A DNA stretch of 62,383 nucleotides from Tritrichomonas foetus (GCA_001839685.1 MLAK01000729.1:8138-70520), one strand, 5' to 3'. Positions 22,005-31,834 are shown, numbered from the stretch's first letter. Notes: a model not told the origin generated them from the letters alone. Numbers and translations: made by a program.

Positions 22005-22306
22005 ATGTTTCATCGGAAACGTATTCCTTTCACTAAGGATGAGGATTTATTACTAATACATTTAGTAAAAATATTTGACGACAATAATTGAACAGATATA
22101 TCATCAAAAATTAATGGGAAATCAGTTCGAAAATGGCGAAAAAGATGGTTTAATACTTCTTTAACTAAATCAAAATGGAGTGGTCATGAAGATAAGTTAT
22201 TACTTATAAATTTAAACAAATCAGTCACCATTGGAAAGAAATGGAAAGATATTATACTGGAAGAATTTCATATTCTATTAGAAATAGGTGCCGTATTCTA
22301 TTGTAG
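22005..22306 (+). pseudogene. Myb pseudogene (subfamily B)
   Basis: An ATG at 22005 begins a clear Myb R2 repeat (RKRIPFTKDEDLLL), but codon 29 (22089-22091) is TGA exactly where the paralogs have the second conserved tryptophan (NW in both relatives). The frame then continues with KSVRKWRKRWFNTSL and SKWSGHEDKLLL, with a four-residue gap relative to paralogs. Around 22211-22220 the frame shifts; the R3 half resumes in another frame as HHWKEMERYYTGRISYSIRNR and ends at TAG 22304-22306. The position of the conserved R2 cysteine is occupied by tryptophan. At least one nonsense change and one indel make this a dead copy of the 18414/23032 type. An acidic aromatic stretch near 22400-22470 (NLDWLDCETFFEDF) may be the remnant of its C-terminus. 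Confidence 0.9.
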
Positions 22307-23023
22307 ATAAATACAGCTTTCAATCTAAACAATCGCAATCTGACTAGAAATCTTACAGAACAAAATGAGACGAATCAAATGATTCTTTAAATATAGGCAT
22401 TGCAAATTATTCCAATTTGGACTGGTTGGATTGTGAAACTTTTTTTGAAGATTTTGAAATATACCTATTTTTGATGCGTACACAAAATGACTTCATAGAT
22501 TCGAGAGAAAATGATTAAGAGAATAAATTCTCAATGAAGTCTAATGATTTCTGCAAAAGATGGGGAAAGAGGTCAGTTAATACTGATTTTATGCTTATTC
22601 AAACATGATTCAATTGATTTTATATTGTTGAGGTAGATAATAAAATTAGAATTAATTTAACGTGTAAACATTAGTTTGGAACACTATTTTTGGGTAATTT
22701 TTATTTCGGAAAAAAATTATTTTCTTCAAGATAATTACCTGATCTTTGTTTTTATTTTAATAATAGACAAATATCTTTTTAGAATGAAATCAAAAAGAAT
22801 TTTTTATTCGTTTATTTATTTTTTTAAATCATCTGATATTTGTGAAAAGACTTTGTGAGTATTCATTTAAAAATTATCTTATATGAATCTTTAATTGGTG
22901 TTTTTCAGTGAATATTATTTCTTATCTTTTCAAATAAGCACATTGAATTCATTTCATTACTTTTATATTTTTCAATGAATCCACCATACTGTTGAATTGA
23001 CACTTTCAATAATTGATTACACT
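22307..23023. other. Intergenic with possible Myb C-terminal remnant
   Basis: Apart from the acidic aromatic stretch near 22400-22470 noted under the pseudogene, nothing is recognisable in this AT-rich region. Confidence 0.4.
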
Positions 23024-23029
23024 TCACAT
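23024..23029 (+). promoter_or_regulatory. Putative initiator (Inr), Myb gene
   Basis: TCACAT matches TCA(+1)-Y-W-W and lies directly before the ATG at 23032, giving a 5' UTR of about 6 nt. Confidence 0.5.
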
Positions 23030-23031
23030 CA

Positions 23032-23574
23032 ATGTTATCCTTCCGGTCTTATAAAGTACAGAGAAACCGGAAATTATTCTCAAATAAAGAAGATGAGCGA
23101 TTGAAAGCATTAGTAGCTCAATATGGTGAAGAAAATTGGGAATTAATATTTTCTAAAATGAAAACCAGAAATCTTCGACAAGTGAAAGAAAGGTGGTATA
23201 ATTCACTTTCAGAGACTGTGAAAAAAGAAAAATGGACAGATGAAGAAGATGATCTATTATTGACGCTTTATGATACTCATGGATCTCATTGGAAAATATA
23301 TGAAAAGTACTTCATAGGAAGAGCATCATACTGTATCAGGAATAGATATCGAAGTTTAACATGTAGAAAGGGAATTAAAAAGAAACATATGAAAGAAATA
23401 CAACAACAACTTAAAAAAACTATTCAACATAGTCAGAGAGTAGAACAAAATGTGAATGGAGAACAACAAAACGATAAAAAAATGAAAGGATTTTTTGATA
23501 GTTGTGGTATTGAATGGGAAAGCCGGACAGAAATTATTCATTTCAATGAATGCCAAGAAGATACTGTATTTTAG
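23032..23574 (+). CDS. R2R3-type Myb DNA-binding protein (subfamily B)
   Basis: 180 residues from an ATG with an initiator-like TCACAT just upstream. R2 is at about residues 13-62 and R3 at about 63-113 (KWTDEEDDLLL, then GRASYCIRNRYRSL). The usual cysteine of the R2 helix (RQC-x-ERW) is valine 51 here (RQVKERW). The C-terminus is short and polar with Q/N-rich segments and no obvious activation motif. It is a paralog of the gene at 18414-19043 and of the pseudogene between them, so this stretch is a small tandem Myb cluster. A transcription-factor role is inferred from the family. Confidence 0.9.
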   Translation: MLSFRSYKVQRNRKLFSNKEDERLKALVAQYGEENWELIFSKMKTRNLRQVKERWYNSLSETVKKEKWTDEEDDLLLTLYDTHGSHWKIYEKYFIGRASYCIRNRYRSLTCRKGIKKKHMKEIQQQLKKTIQHSQRVEQNVNGEQQNDKKMKGFFDSCGIEWESRTEIIHFNECQEDTVF

Positions 23575-24212
23575 AACATAATTATAACTTTGTCATTAAA
23601 AATTATATATTTTTATCATCATGTAAAGTTCACACACAATTTTATTAGTAATATTTAGATGTCTTTGTATGGTATATAAGAATATTGATCAATATGTAAA
23701 AACGAAACACAAATTTCCACATAATTTTTAATAATTATATCTGGTCACAATTGAATATGATAAAAAGAAGAGGAAAAGAAAGGATATAAAAGAGAATTTC
23801 GTTGAAATAACTTATAATATAATAAATTATTCAAAGAAATATCAATCTACAAGCTTTGCACGATATTGAATCAAAAATCGAAATTGTTTATATAAACAAT
23901 TGAAGCTTGATAAATAAATAGAGATTTGCATCGTGTAAATAAATAAACTTTGATTCTATCTATATTTAAACATGATGATGTCTGTCTTGAATATATGACT
24001 TCAACTATGAAAATGTAACCACTTTTTGTGATTCATTTCAAGTCAAAGAAAAACGGACTCAATTTTTCTCCTTTGAAATTATTGAATTGGACGCACCAGG
24101 ACCTCATATTTCTGGCAATATATTGATTCTTGATCATTCTAATAGGCATTTTTTCCTATGGTTTTCAGTTGGCCAATTTTTTTCACTTCACTTTTTTTAT
24201 TTTTTCCTAATA
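23575..24212. other. Intergenic, promoter of RCC1/pseudokinase gene
   Basis: Includes a TCACTTC initiator-like word about 30 bases before the ATG at 24213. The frame of the next gene is open back to a TTG at 24087, so part of this could be coding only if a non-ATG start were used. Otherwise no feature seen. Confidence 0.4.
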
Positions 24213-26315
24213 ATGTTAGTTGCAGGCAAAAACAAGAACAGGATGCTTCACACAGATTCAAATATGGTTACCGAGAACGGTAACGATATTATCAGTCCGG
24301 CAAAAAAATGTGATTTAGATCCAACAACAATTAAAAGATTTGCGATTGGTGCCTCTCACACAGTTTACATTACAAATGATGGTGAAGCTTTTGGAATTGG
24401 AGATGATAAAGATTTTGTTTTTGGAACACGACAACCAAGAAATTACAATAAAGTTGTGAAAATCGAATTCCAAGGTTTTGAAAACCAAAAATTCGTTGAT
24501 GTTGTATGTGGAATGTTTTACACAATGTATGAACTTGATGATGGAACTTTAATTTATTGCAGCAGATTTTGTCAGAAGAGACGTCCAGCAATTCATAGAT
24601 TGAAAGAAGGTGATCCGATTTTTCTAACAGGAAGCTATTTTAGGCCAGGTGTGATTGACTCGAATGGTCATGCTTATCTTTTCGATCCCAAAAATCCATA
24701 CAATGATGCTCTAAAAATAATTATTACTGATCAACAATTTTTCGATATGTGTATTGGAGATTTAAATGAAGATGAGCCAAATTTTGTGATATTATGCACA
24801 CGTAATCGAAAAGTTTACGGGAATTACAAATTGAACCACAATTCAGACAAATTTGTCGAAATCACCCAATTTCAAAATGTAAGTGTTAAGAAAGTTGTGG
24901 GAAATTATTGTCATGCTGTTGTTCTGTTGAATAGTGGATTTAGTGCATATATTTTTGCCTGTAACATATCACCATCATCTGAACTTTTCACATTATTTAA
25001 TGGGGGAAAATTCCATTTTATTCAGAAATTTGTTCGAACAAAAATTGTTCATGCATCAACAAATTCCGATAGTGTACTTTTTATTACATCACAAGGTGAT
25101 ATTATTGTATCTGGAATTAATAATGGGGGCTGTTTATTTACAAGTAACATCACTGATATTAATAAATATCTTAGTTTGAAAAGAATTCGTTATGAGAATC
25201 AATTTTTCACTTATTCGTGGTCTGGATACTCAGCAAGTTGTCTTTTGGCAGGAATGAAACCACCAATCCATCGAGGATATGAATACTTTATGTTTCATAA
25301 TCAAGGAATGAAAATTCCCAATGATATTACATGGAATGAAAAGAAAGATAATCATGAAGAAATTGAAAATCAAGAAGCGAGTATCGAATTTTGGCAAAAC
25401 CAATTAATTCATGCCAAAACCCAATTAAAAATGTCTCATGAGATAAAAGTGTATACTCAAGAAGAAATTGCTTCGATGTCTCAGAAAAATGAAATATTCA
25501 ACAGCAGCAAGACCAAAGTAATAGAAGTTGATGACGAAAAAGTTATTAAATTCTTCATTTATAATGATATTAATATTCATGATGTCTTTCAGGAATGGTT
25601 TGAAACATACAGAATATATTTTGAATTAAATCATCCATGTTTAGCACGAATAGATGGAGTTTATTTTGGTGATGATAGTTGCCCTCCATGTATATTAATG
25701 GAAAAAATGAACATTAATCTCTTTTATCTTGTAAAAGGAGAAACAGAAAATCAATTTATTAGGTTAAGTGATACGAGAAAATTCCAAATATTATTAGAAA
25801 TGATATACATATTCAAATTTTTGCATTCAAAGAATCAACTTTTGTACAGATGTCTAAAACCACAGAACATCATACTCACAAAAAGTTATGATGTGAAAAT
25901 AACAGATTTGGGGGTGAATCATCTTGATGAATATAAATCAGATATTGACTATATCTTTGAAATCTTTAAAGGAAAAGTTCCACCTGAAATCGAATATGTT
26001 GCCAAAGACTCAAGTAAATATGATGAGAAAGTTGATATGTTTTTATTTGGTTCATTACTAAACTTTCTTTTTACTGGGAAATATCCTAATGTCACTAAAG
26101 AAGGTACCCAAATCTCAAACTATTTAACAAACAGGAAAATAAAAAACATTATTGAGCAGTGCTTATGTTTTGATCCAGAAGAGAGACCAACATTCAGTCA
26201 TATTTTAGAAGAATTAAGTACTGGAATATTTTTATTGTTTGATGATATTGATGACTTCCTTATTAATGAAAAGAAAAATCAAATCATACAATCTGAAGAA
26301 ATAATGGAAATGTAA
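24213..26315 (+). CDS. RCC1-like propeller protein with C-terminal pseudokinase domain
   Basis: From the first ATG, 700 residues. Residues about 35-330 have RCC1-like blade phrases (FAIGASHTVYITNDGEAFGIG and VVGNYCHAVVLL). Residues about 425-690 are a protein kinase fold: NHPCLARIDGVYF, an HRD-loop equivalent YRCLKPQN near 543, a DFG equivalent DLG near 563, and a C-lobe ending CLCFDPEERPTFSHIL. The catalytic aspartate of HRD is replaced by cysteine while the Lys-Pro-x-Asn that follows is kept, and the Gly-rich loop is not recognisable, so catalysis is unlikely. The architecture suggests a scaffold or allosteric regulator. The next gene begins only 12-75 bases downstream on the same strand. 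Confidence 0.85.
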   Translation: MLVAGKNKNRMLHTDSNMVTENGNDIISPAKKCDLDPTTIKRFAIGASHTVYITNDGEAFGIGDDKDFVFGTRQPRNYNKVVKIEFQGFENQKFVDVVCGMFYTMYELDDGTLIYCSRFCQKRRPAIHRLKEGDPIFLTGSYFRPGVIDSNGHAYLFDPKNPYNDALKIIITDQQFFDMCIGDLNEDEPNFVILCTRNRKVYGNYKLNHNSDKFVEITQFQNVSVKKVVGNYCHAVVLLNSGFSAYIFACNISPSSELFTLFNGGKFHFIQKFVRTKIVHASTNSDSVLFITSQGDIIVSGINNGGCLFTSNITDINKYLSLKRIRYENQFFTYSWSGYSASCLLAGMKPPIHRGYEYFMFHNQGMKIPNDITWNEKKDNHEEIENQEASIEFWQNQLIHAKTQLKMSHEIKVYTQEEIASMSQKNEIFNSSKTKVIEVDDEKVIKFFIYNDINIHDVFQEWFETYRIYFELNHPCLARIDGVYFGDDSCPPCILMEKMNINLFYLVKGETENQFIRLSDTRKFQILLEMIYIFKFLHSKNQLLYRCLKPQNIILTKSYDVKITDLGVNHLDEYKSDIDYIFEIFKGKVPPEIEYVAKDSSKYDEKVDMFLFGSLLNFLFTGKYPNVTKEGTQISNYLTNRKIKNIIEQCLCFDPEERPTFSHILEELSTGIFLLFDDIDDFLINEKKNQIIQSEEIMEM

Positions 26316-26390
26316 GAGATTAAATATATGTTGTATTCATTTTCAATAAACACTCCTTTCAAAAAATTCATTAATTATTTATATTACCTC

Positions 26391-27491
26391 ATGTGCCTTT
26401 TTCTTGCTTTGGTATTCGCAATCAAAGGAAATGAAATTGCATCATACAATGGGGTTAATGCTGACTGGTCAAACCATCCAAATTCAAGATATCCTATTGA
26501 TTCTTCAGTCAATATTGTGAATATAGAAAATTGCATATTTCAAAGTTTTGTATCTACAGAAAACATGAATGGTGGTTGCATATATATAGTAAATTATGAT
26601 ATTACTTTCAAAGCTCAATTTTCAAGTTTTCATTTATGCCGATTAAACAAAAATACCGATTTTGATGAAAATTCTAAAAGAGTTAACTGTGGTGGAGCTT
26701 TATATCTTAATATTTATAATTTTCATCTTTACAGAGTATGTGGTTATAATTGTAGTTCACATTGGTACCAGTTTTGTTTTGGAAATTCGGGTAATTCAAT
26801 TACGATAAATGAAACAACAACATCATATTGCTGTCCTGAAAATCTTGGATATCGTGAATCTCAATTATATCATTCTCCAAATATGATTTTTAGAAATATG
26901 AATGCATCATATAATTTTGTTGAATTCTATGGATCAGCAATGGTCATAGGTGATCCAAATAATGATGATAAGGTTCAAATATGCGATATTTTGTATTGTT
27001 CTTTTAATCATAATCGTGGTTCCAATGTTCTTTATATTGATGGAGGTAATAATGTCCGTAAAATTCAAAGTATTAATTTTATTGAAAATACAATTTCTAA
27101 TATATACGACAGCGATGGTGAGCGATATGGAATTTTGGTATTACTTAAAAGACCATTGACTCAGCTATGGGATATTGATACCATATTTTTTGTTCGTAAT
27201 TCTGGTGGACCTTATGCAAAACAATATTCTTTTGCTGGCGGTGTAGTGTTTTCATCGGTTCCTTTCACAAACTGCTTTTTTGGAAGTGGCTTAACATTTG
27301 AAAGTTTTATTCATGTTTCAGAAGGCTCAACTGTTGGAACAGATGCGGATGCTCCCAATTATAATCATGTCCATAATGGAATATGTGTAGCAGAAAACCC
27401 ATTTCCAACAAATCAATTCACAAGTAATTATAAGACACGAAATATGAGTCAGATTCGATGGATATTTTCTTTAATGTTAATAAACATATAA
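26391..27491 (+). CDS. Secreted or surface protein, beta-helix (Pmp-like) repeats
   Basis: The frame opens at an ATG at 26328, but the ATG at 26391 gives a compact signal peptide (MCLFLALVFAIKG) and has a TCATTA initiator-like word about 25 bases upstream, so I prefer it (366 residues). The mature part has irregular repeats rich in N, G, S and aromatic residues with phrases such as IENCIFQSF, CGGALYLNI and ILYCSFNHNRGSN, typical of right-handed beta-helix proteins like the polymorphic-membrane-protein-like surface proteins described in Trichomonas. Several cysteines suggest an extracellular location. The end is mildly hydrophobic (WIFSLMLINI), which could be a weak anchor. No longer transmembrane segment is present. 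Family assignment is moderate. Confidence 0.7.
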   Translation: MCLFLALVFAIKGNEIASYNGVNADWSNHPNSRYPIDSSVNIVNIENCIFQSFVSTENMNGGCIYIVNYDITFKAQFSSFHLCRLNKNTDFDENSKRVNCGGALYLNIYNFHLYRVCGYNCSSHWYQFCFGNSGNSITINETTTSYCCPENLGYRESQLYHSPNMIFRNMNASYNFVEFYGSAMVIGDPNNDDKVQICDILYCSFNHNRGSNVLYIDGGNNVRKIQSINFIENTISNIYDSDGERYGILVLLKRPLTQLWDIDTIFFVRNSGGPYAKQYSFAGGVVFSSVPFTNCFFGSGLTFESFIHVSEGSTVGTDADAPNYNHVHNGICVAENPFPTNQFTSNYKTRNMSQIRWIFSLMLINI

Positions 27492-27745
27492 AATTTGAAT
27501 ATTGTATAATATTTTTAATATAATATTATTATTTTTCTATGAAATGTATCATATTCAACTCATATATTATTCTATTTGATTGTGGATCTTTCGAAATACT
27601 TTTTATTAGATTGAAAGAGGTTTCGGTATTCAAGTGATTTTCGCTTTTGTATAATTCCAAAAAACATGAAAAGGACCATACTTAAGGTAAAATTCTGGAT
27701 ATTATGTAAAATTTTGCTCGTTTGGCATCGTTTAATTATTATTGT
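27492..27745. other. Intergenic between convergent genes
   Basis: AT-rich 3' flanks of the Pmp-like gene and the minus-strand Myb. No feature seen. Confidence 0.5.
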
Positions 27746-28849
27746 TCAAAATTTCATTAAAATTCGATCAAGTTCTTTCATACTTTCAGGATCTTCCCAT
27801 TTCCCGCTCTGGTATTTAAGAATAAGATTACTTATTTCCTTGTCTGGAATCATCTCAATAATAGGACTCCTTTCATTTCCTATCTTTTCTTTGATTCCAG
27901 ATATTAATGAATTTTCTTGGATGTCATGAGGGAAGTCAATTTCTGTATGAACTGAATCTATGTCATTTCCACAGTAATTAAAATTCGTATTTAAATTCAC
28001 AATATTTTCGAAATTTTCCATATTGCTTTTGTAATTAAAAAAATTGTTGGCTTTGTCAATACCTGTTGTGATCATGTTATTATTAATATTAAGAAGCTCG
28101 AAATTATCATTATCAACAAATTCTGAATTTGTCTGAAGATTTAAAGTGTTGATATTTACAATGTCATCTAAAAACTCCATCAATTCTCCATTTTTTTCAC
28201 TTAGACCTGAACTTTTTGTATCATTCTTTGAGCGCAACTTCAAATTTTGCTCAGTTTTTGAAATTTTTGCTTTTCGTCCTCGTTTTTGTATTGGGTCTAA
28301 ACCTCGTCCAACCCTTTCGATTTGTTTTTTCAATGCATAAAATCGGTTCTTTACTTGGTTTTCAGTTCGGTTTTTCATCAAGCTGGAGATCTTTTTCCAT
28401 TTCCCTCCGAATTCGCCAAATAAAGAAAGAATTCGATCATCTTCACTTTCAGTCCACTGGCTTGTGTTTTTTGGTGCCAAAACATTCAACCATCTTTCTC
28501 GAAGTTGCTTCCCACTTCGCACTGATTTGAAAAAAGTGACAGCTAGTTTCTCCCAATGTTTTTCGCCGTTTTTTTTAACCCACTTTCTAATTCTTTCGTC
28601 TTCTTCTTCTGTCCAGGATCCTTTTATAAGCTTCGGGTTGAGAACTTTCTTCCAGCGATGAGATATCTCGGACGGCGTCTTGTTTGGAAGTAATCGAGAT
28701 ACCTTTGTCCATGAACGACATTCTGACTTTTGTTGGGCTTTAATGACTTCGAGTAATATTTGGTCTTCCGTTGGAGTCCATTTTGATGGCCCAATTCGAC
28801 GAACATTTTCTTTGACTGTTCTGGTATTTGGTGCGCGATTTTGTTTCAT
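27746..28849 (-). CDS. R1R2R3 (three-repeat) Myb transcription factor
   Basis: 367 residues from an ATG at 28849. Three Myb repeats: R1 about residues 24-72 (KWTPTEDQILL, then ISHRWKKVLNP), R2 about 76-125 (SWTEEEDERIRKW, then KQLRERWLNVLAP), R3 about 129-177 (QWTESEDDRIL, then TENQVKNRFYAL). It is the only three-repeat Myb here and resembles c-Myb/CDC5-like architecture. The R2 cysteine is leucine 116. A basic patch (KKRGRKAK-like) follows R3 and may be a nuclear signal; the remainder is Asn-rich and acidic with no recognised domain. A role in core or growth-linked transcription is possible but not shown. Confidence 0.92.
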   Translation of the reverse strand: MKQNRAPNTRTVKENVRRIGPSKWTPTEDQILLEVIKAQQKSECRSWTKVSRLLPNKTPSEISHRWKKVLNPKLIKGSWTEEEDERIRKWVKKNGEKHWEKLAVTFFKSVRSGKQLRERWLNVLAPKNTSQWTESEDDRILSLFGEFGGKWKKISSLMKNRTENQVKNRFYALKKQIERVGRGLDPIQKRGRKAKISKTEQNLKLRSKNDTKSSGLSEKNGELMEFLDDIVNINTLNLQTNSEFVDNDNFELLNINNNMITTGIDKANNFFNYKSNMENFENIVNLNTNFNYCGNDIDSVHTEIDFPHDIQENSLISGIKEKIGNERSPIIEMIPDKEISNLILKYQSGKWEDPESMKELDRILMKF

Positions 28850-28865
28850 GATGAGAATCGTAGGA

Positions 28866-28871
28866 AAATGA
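28866..28871 (-). promoter_or_regulatory. Putative initiator (Inr), three-repeat Myb gene
   Basis: TCATTT on the minus strand matches TCA(+1)-Y-W-W; it would give a 5' UTR of about 20 nt. Confidence 0.45.
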
Positions 28872-29270
28872 TTGATGATTTATTCAAGTCGGATTTTGTC
28901 GCGAATTTCATAGATAAATGCCTTTCATAATTCTGATGAAATGAGATATGTGGTGAAGTTGTTTTTGGCCAAATAATGATTTAATTTACTGTAAATCCAC
29001 TTTTTCATACTTTACAAAAAGTGATATATCTTTGAAAAAGAGGGTTTTCAAACCAAGAATTCACACCAACATTGATCTGAAATTAAGTTGTTAAATTCAT
29101 CTTCGAGAGTAGCAATATCAGTTTTGGAAATCAATTTTATCACCAATGTAAGTAACATTATTATCATTAGATGAAATCAATGAATTTCTAATTTCAAGTG
29201 ATATTCTTACTTAACATCTATTTTATTACCCAAGTTCCATAAATATCCTAATAACTATCATATGTTAGAG

Positions 29271-29303
<33 letters not shown>
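29271..29303. repeat. Poly(A)/poly(T) homopolymer, 33 bp
   Basis: An uninterrupted run of 33 A on the plus strand, 32 bases from the stop codon of the minus-strand ADP-ribosylglycohydrolase gene (so a T-run in that gene's sense). It is the longest homopolymer in the window. The orientation does not fit a retroposed poly(A) tail of that gene. Confidence 0.85.
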
Positions 29304-29305
<2 letters not shown>

Positions 29306-29335
29306 AAAATACAAGCAGAGTTTTTATTCGCATTT

Positions 29336-30766
29336 TCAATTGAAAGCAGAAAATGATGAATCTGTTGTAAGTTTGGCTAATTCTTGAAGTGTTGTTTTTT
29401 CATATCCTCTCATGTATGTTTGAACATCATCACCCAGAGGTTCTGTCCATCTTTTATCGATTCCATTCATTCCATTCATTATTCCAAAAATTGTTGCAAC
29501 TTGTGCAGCATTACAATCCACATCCTGTCCTTCCATTGCAATTATATGCAAACATTCATCAAGTTTATTTTCACTAAAATAAATCGAAATAACTTCAGCC
29601 GCTGCATTTGGAAAAGAATGAATCCAATCAAATTCTTTAAATTTATCTTCACAAGGAATCCATGCTTCTTCCCAACTTTTTGATGATTCACATTGATTGA
29701 AAGCAAATGAAATAACACTATAATACTCACTATCACTTGGTATGAGATCAATTGCAGTTTTAACCAATAATTTACAATCGGTTAAAACGTAAGATAAAGA
29801 AATTAAAATTGAATTAAAAACTTCACCAAGAATTCCACTATTACAATGAGAAATTTGTGCATCACGAAACGCAAAATCAGCAGCAAGTTTTGGATCACCT
29901 GGACAAACCATTCCACAAACAGCTCCTCTCATTTGTGCTCCAATCCATTCTTGATAAGGATTTGCTCTTTTTGCACTTTCAGGTGGAAAAATCCCAAGTC
30001 TTAAATTTCTTAATGCAACATCTTCAGCAGACCATCCACGAGGAATTCTTCCAAGCCATTCAAGTGCAATATCTTTTGATGTTACTTCGATTCCATGTAT
30101 TTTGAATGCTTCTAAAAATGCAATCTCATAAGTGATATCATCATTATAAGTGTTTGGTTCTCTGACGTAATTTCTTATTTCACCAAAAGCTTTTTTCAGT
30201 TGTTTTGTGCAATATCCTTCGATTGCTGTACCAAGTGCACCACCAACAATTTGAGCCGTCCATCCTGCTAAGTTTTTATTATATAAATCATCATAATTAA
30301 TTTCACAAATTAATTTCTTTTCACTTTTTTGATGTTCGTTTATCATCTCATAAACTTTTTGAAAGTCAACTTTTGATTCATAATCAGTGAATGTATTGTA
30401 TTGTGGGAATTTCCAATGGGGATGATCTTTAATGATTGGTGCTGTATTTAAATAATGAAATATTTCGCCAGTAATTTTACTTAATGCGATTTTATCTTTG
30501 GCTTCAAAAGCAGAAATTCCAGAAGGAATTAAAGCTTCAGCAGAAGTGACATCATATCCCATATTATACATTGACAATATTGCTGCTATGATAAGTTGTT
30601 CAGGGGCATTTGAACCAGGCACATTGCTCCACCACAACTCAGAAATTCTGGAATATTCTAAAACATCATCGTCAAATGCACCTTCCCAGTTTTTTTCTGA
30701 ATCTTCAATCATTTTAGGAACAGCATTTTGAATAAGTTCATAATCATATTCCCATGCTCTTTTCAT
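29336..30766 (-). CDS. ADP-ribosylglycohydrolase (DraG/ARH/crystallin J1-like) family protein
   Basis: 476 residues from an ATG at 30766. Family hallmarks are GGALGTAIEG near residue 170, N-D-D-I-T-Y-E near 203 and G-Q-D-V-D-C-N-A-A near 410. These correspond to the two acidic metal-binding sites of DraG/ARH-type enzymes that remove ADP-ribose from proteins or hydrolyse related metabolites. The fold is all-helical, and the helix-rich middle (PRGWSAEDVALRNLRLGIFPPES) agrees. The first acidic site is less canonical than in bacterial enzymes, so activity and substrate cannot be deduced. No targeting signal is visible; probably cytosolic. Confidence 0.85.
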   Translation of the reverse strand: MKRAWEYDYELIQNAVPKMIEDSEKNWEGAFDDDVLEYSRISELWWSNVPGSNAPEQLIIAAILSMYNMGYDVTSAEALIPSGISAFEAKDKIALSKITGEIFHYLNTAPIIKDHPHWKFPQYNTFTDYESKVDFQKVYEMINEHQKSEKKLICEINYDDLYNKNLAGWTAQIVGGALGTAIEGYCTKQLKKAFGEIRNYVREPNTYNDDITYEIAFLEAFKIHGIEVTSKDIALEWLGRIPRGWSAEDVALRNLRLGIFPPESAKRANPYQEWIGAQMRGAVCGMVCPGDPKLAADFAFRDAQISHCNSGILGEVFNSILISLSYVLTDCKLLVKTAIDLIPSDSEYYSVISFAFNQCESSKSWEEAWIPCEDKFKEFDWIHSFPNAAAEVISIYFSENKLDECLHIIAMEGQDVDCNAAQVATIFGIMNGMNGIDKRWTEPLGDDVQTYMRGYEKTTLQELAKLTTDSSFSAFN

Positions 30767-31168
30767 ATATTTATCTGGTAACTGCCGAAAGTCTTCAAAA
30801 ATTGGCCTTGATTTCTTATCGTTGCCGATAATTAGTATTCTAGAATTCTAGCTTATAATTTCACTAACTAACTATATTAATGACTCCACTACAATGTATT
30901 GAATCCGATGATTCATATTATTTCCAATAAGCATCAATCTCCTTAAATTCCGGAAACAGAGATATCTCAGATTCTACATGTGAATGTTTAAGGTCAAATA
31001 AAAAGTCAAACTAAACAAAAGTGTTCAAATTAAAGGTAAAATCATAATTCTAATAAAAAAAAAGCTGCTAAAGTTTTAAAAAACATCTAATTTTACGCAT
31101 AATAATATTCATGTGAATCCAATTTGTATGGAAATTATTCACTAATAATTGAATGTATTTATATTACA
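30767..31168. other. Intergenic
   Basis: Promoter side of the ADP-ribosylglycohydrolase gene and 3' side of the small hypothetical gene. No clear element found. Confidence 0.45.
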
Positions 31169-31582
31169 TTATACACTGTGTTTGTTACACTTTCTAAAAA
31201 CATGGTTATTTCGTTTGAAATTTTGAATGACTGTTTTGATGTTACATTGGGCGAAGTCATTTTGGTTCTCTTTGAGGATTTCTTTTATTCCATGGTTGTT
31301 CAGTTGATGGGCTTTCTTTAATGATTGTTCCCTTGAATAACGAAGACTGAAATAAAAATCGTCATGTGATGCATGCTCGAGCTGAAAAAGTTCTAAACAA
31401 TCAGAATTTTCTGTTAATGAAAGAAAAACTTGCTCCATTGTAATTTGCTTTCTTGAATTGTTCACAGAATTTTCATTAATATGTTTATAGATCTGTTTCC
31501 TTCCGACTTCACTCGTTTTGGAATCTTTCGATATAGAAGCAATTGAATCGATTAATAATTCCCATATTTCAAGGCGATTCAT
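31169..31582 (-). CDS. Small hypothetical protein
   Basis: 137 residues from the ATG at 31582 (the frame opens at a TTG at 31594). The composition is that of a soluble helical protein: MNRLEIWELLIDSIASI at the start, FLSLTENSDCLELFQL in the middle, and a basic end. No known domain is recognised and no signal peptide or membrane segment is seen. It could be a real small gene or a truncated relic; the absence of a clear initiator near the ATG lowers confidence. Confidence 0.45.
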   Translation of the reverse strand: MNRLEIWELLIDSIASISKDSKTSEVGRKQIYKHINENSVNNSRKQITMEQVFLSLTENSDCLELFQLEHASHDDFYFSLRYSREQSLKKAHQLNNHGIKEILKENQNDFAQCNIKTVIQNFKRNNHVFRKCNKHSV

Positions 31583-31834
31583 AAAAGAGGTCAATCCAAA
31601 TCGATTTGATTCTTAACGTACAAATACATTCAAAATCTTGATGACTTCACCATCATTGTCCATCTAAAATGATACTTATATTCATTGAAATTATTCGTCT
31701 TGACATAAAAAGAAAAAACAAAATCAATTGATCAACATTTTATCAAAATTTTATCAAAATTTTTTCTTTTACTCAAACAAAATAATTAACGCAAAAAATA
31801 CTAAAAAATACAAATATATAATACTATACAAAAG

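Larger units (their letters stand above)
28850..29335. other. Intergenic with long A-tract
   Basis: Contains the Myb promoter on the left and the 3' flank of the ADP-ribosylglycohydrolase gene on the right, with the 33-base A-run described separately. Confidence 0.5.

Noticed and set aside
24087..24212. N-terminal extension of the RCC1/pseudokinase from a TTG
   Set aside because: No ATG in it, hydrophobic low-complexity content, and an initiator-like TCACTTC sits shortly before the ATG at 24213.
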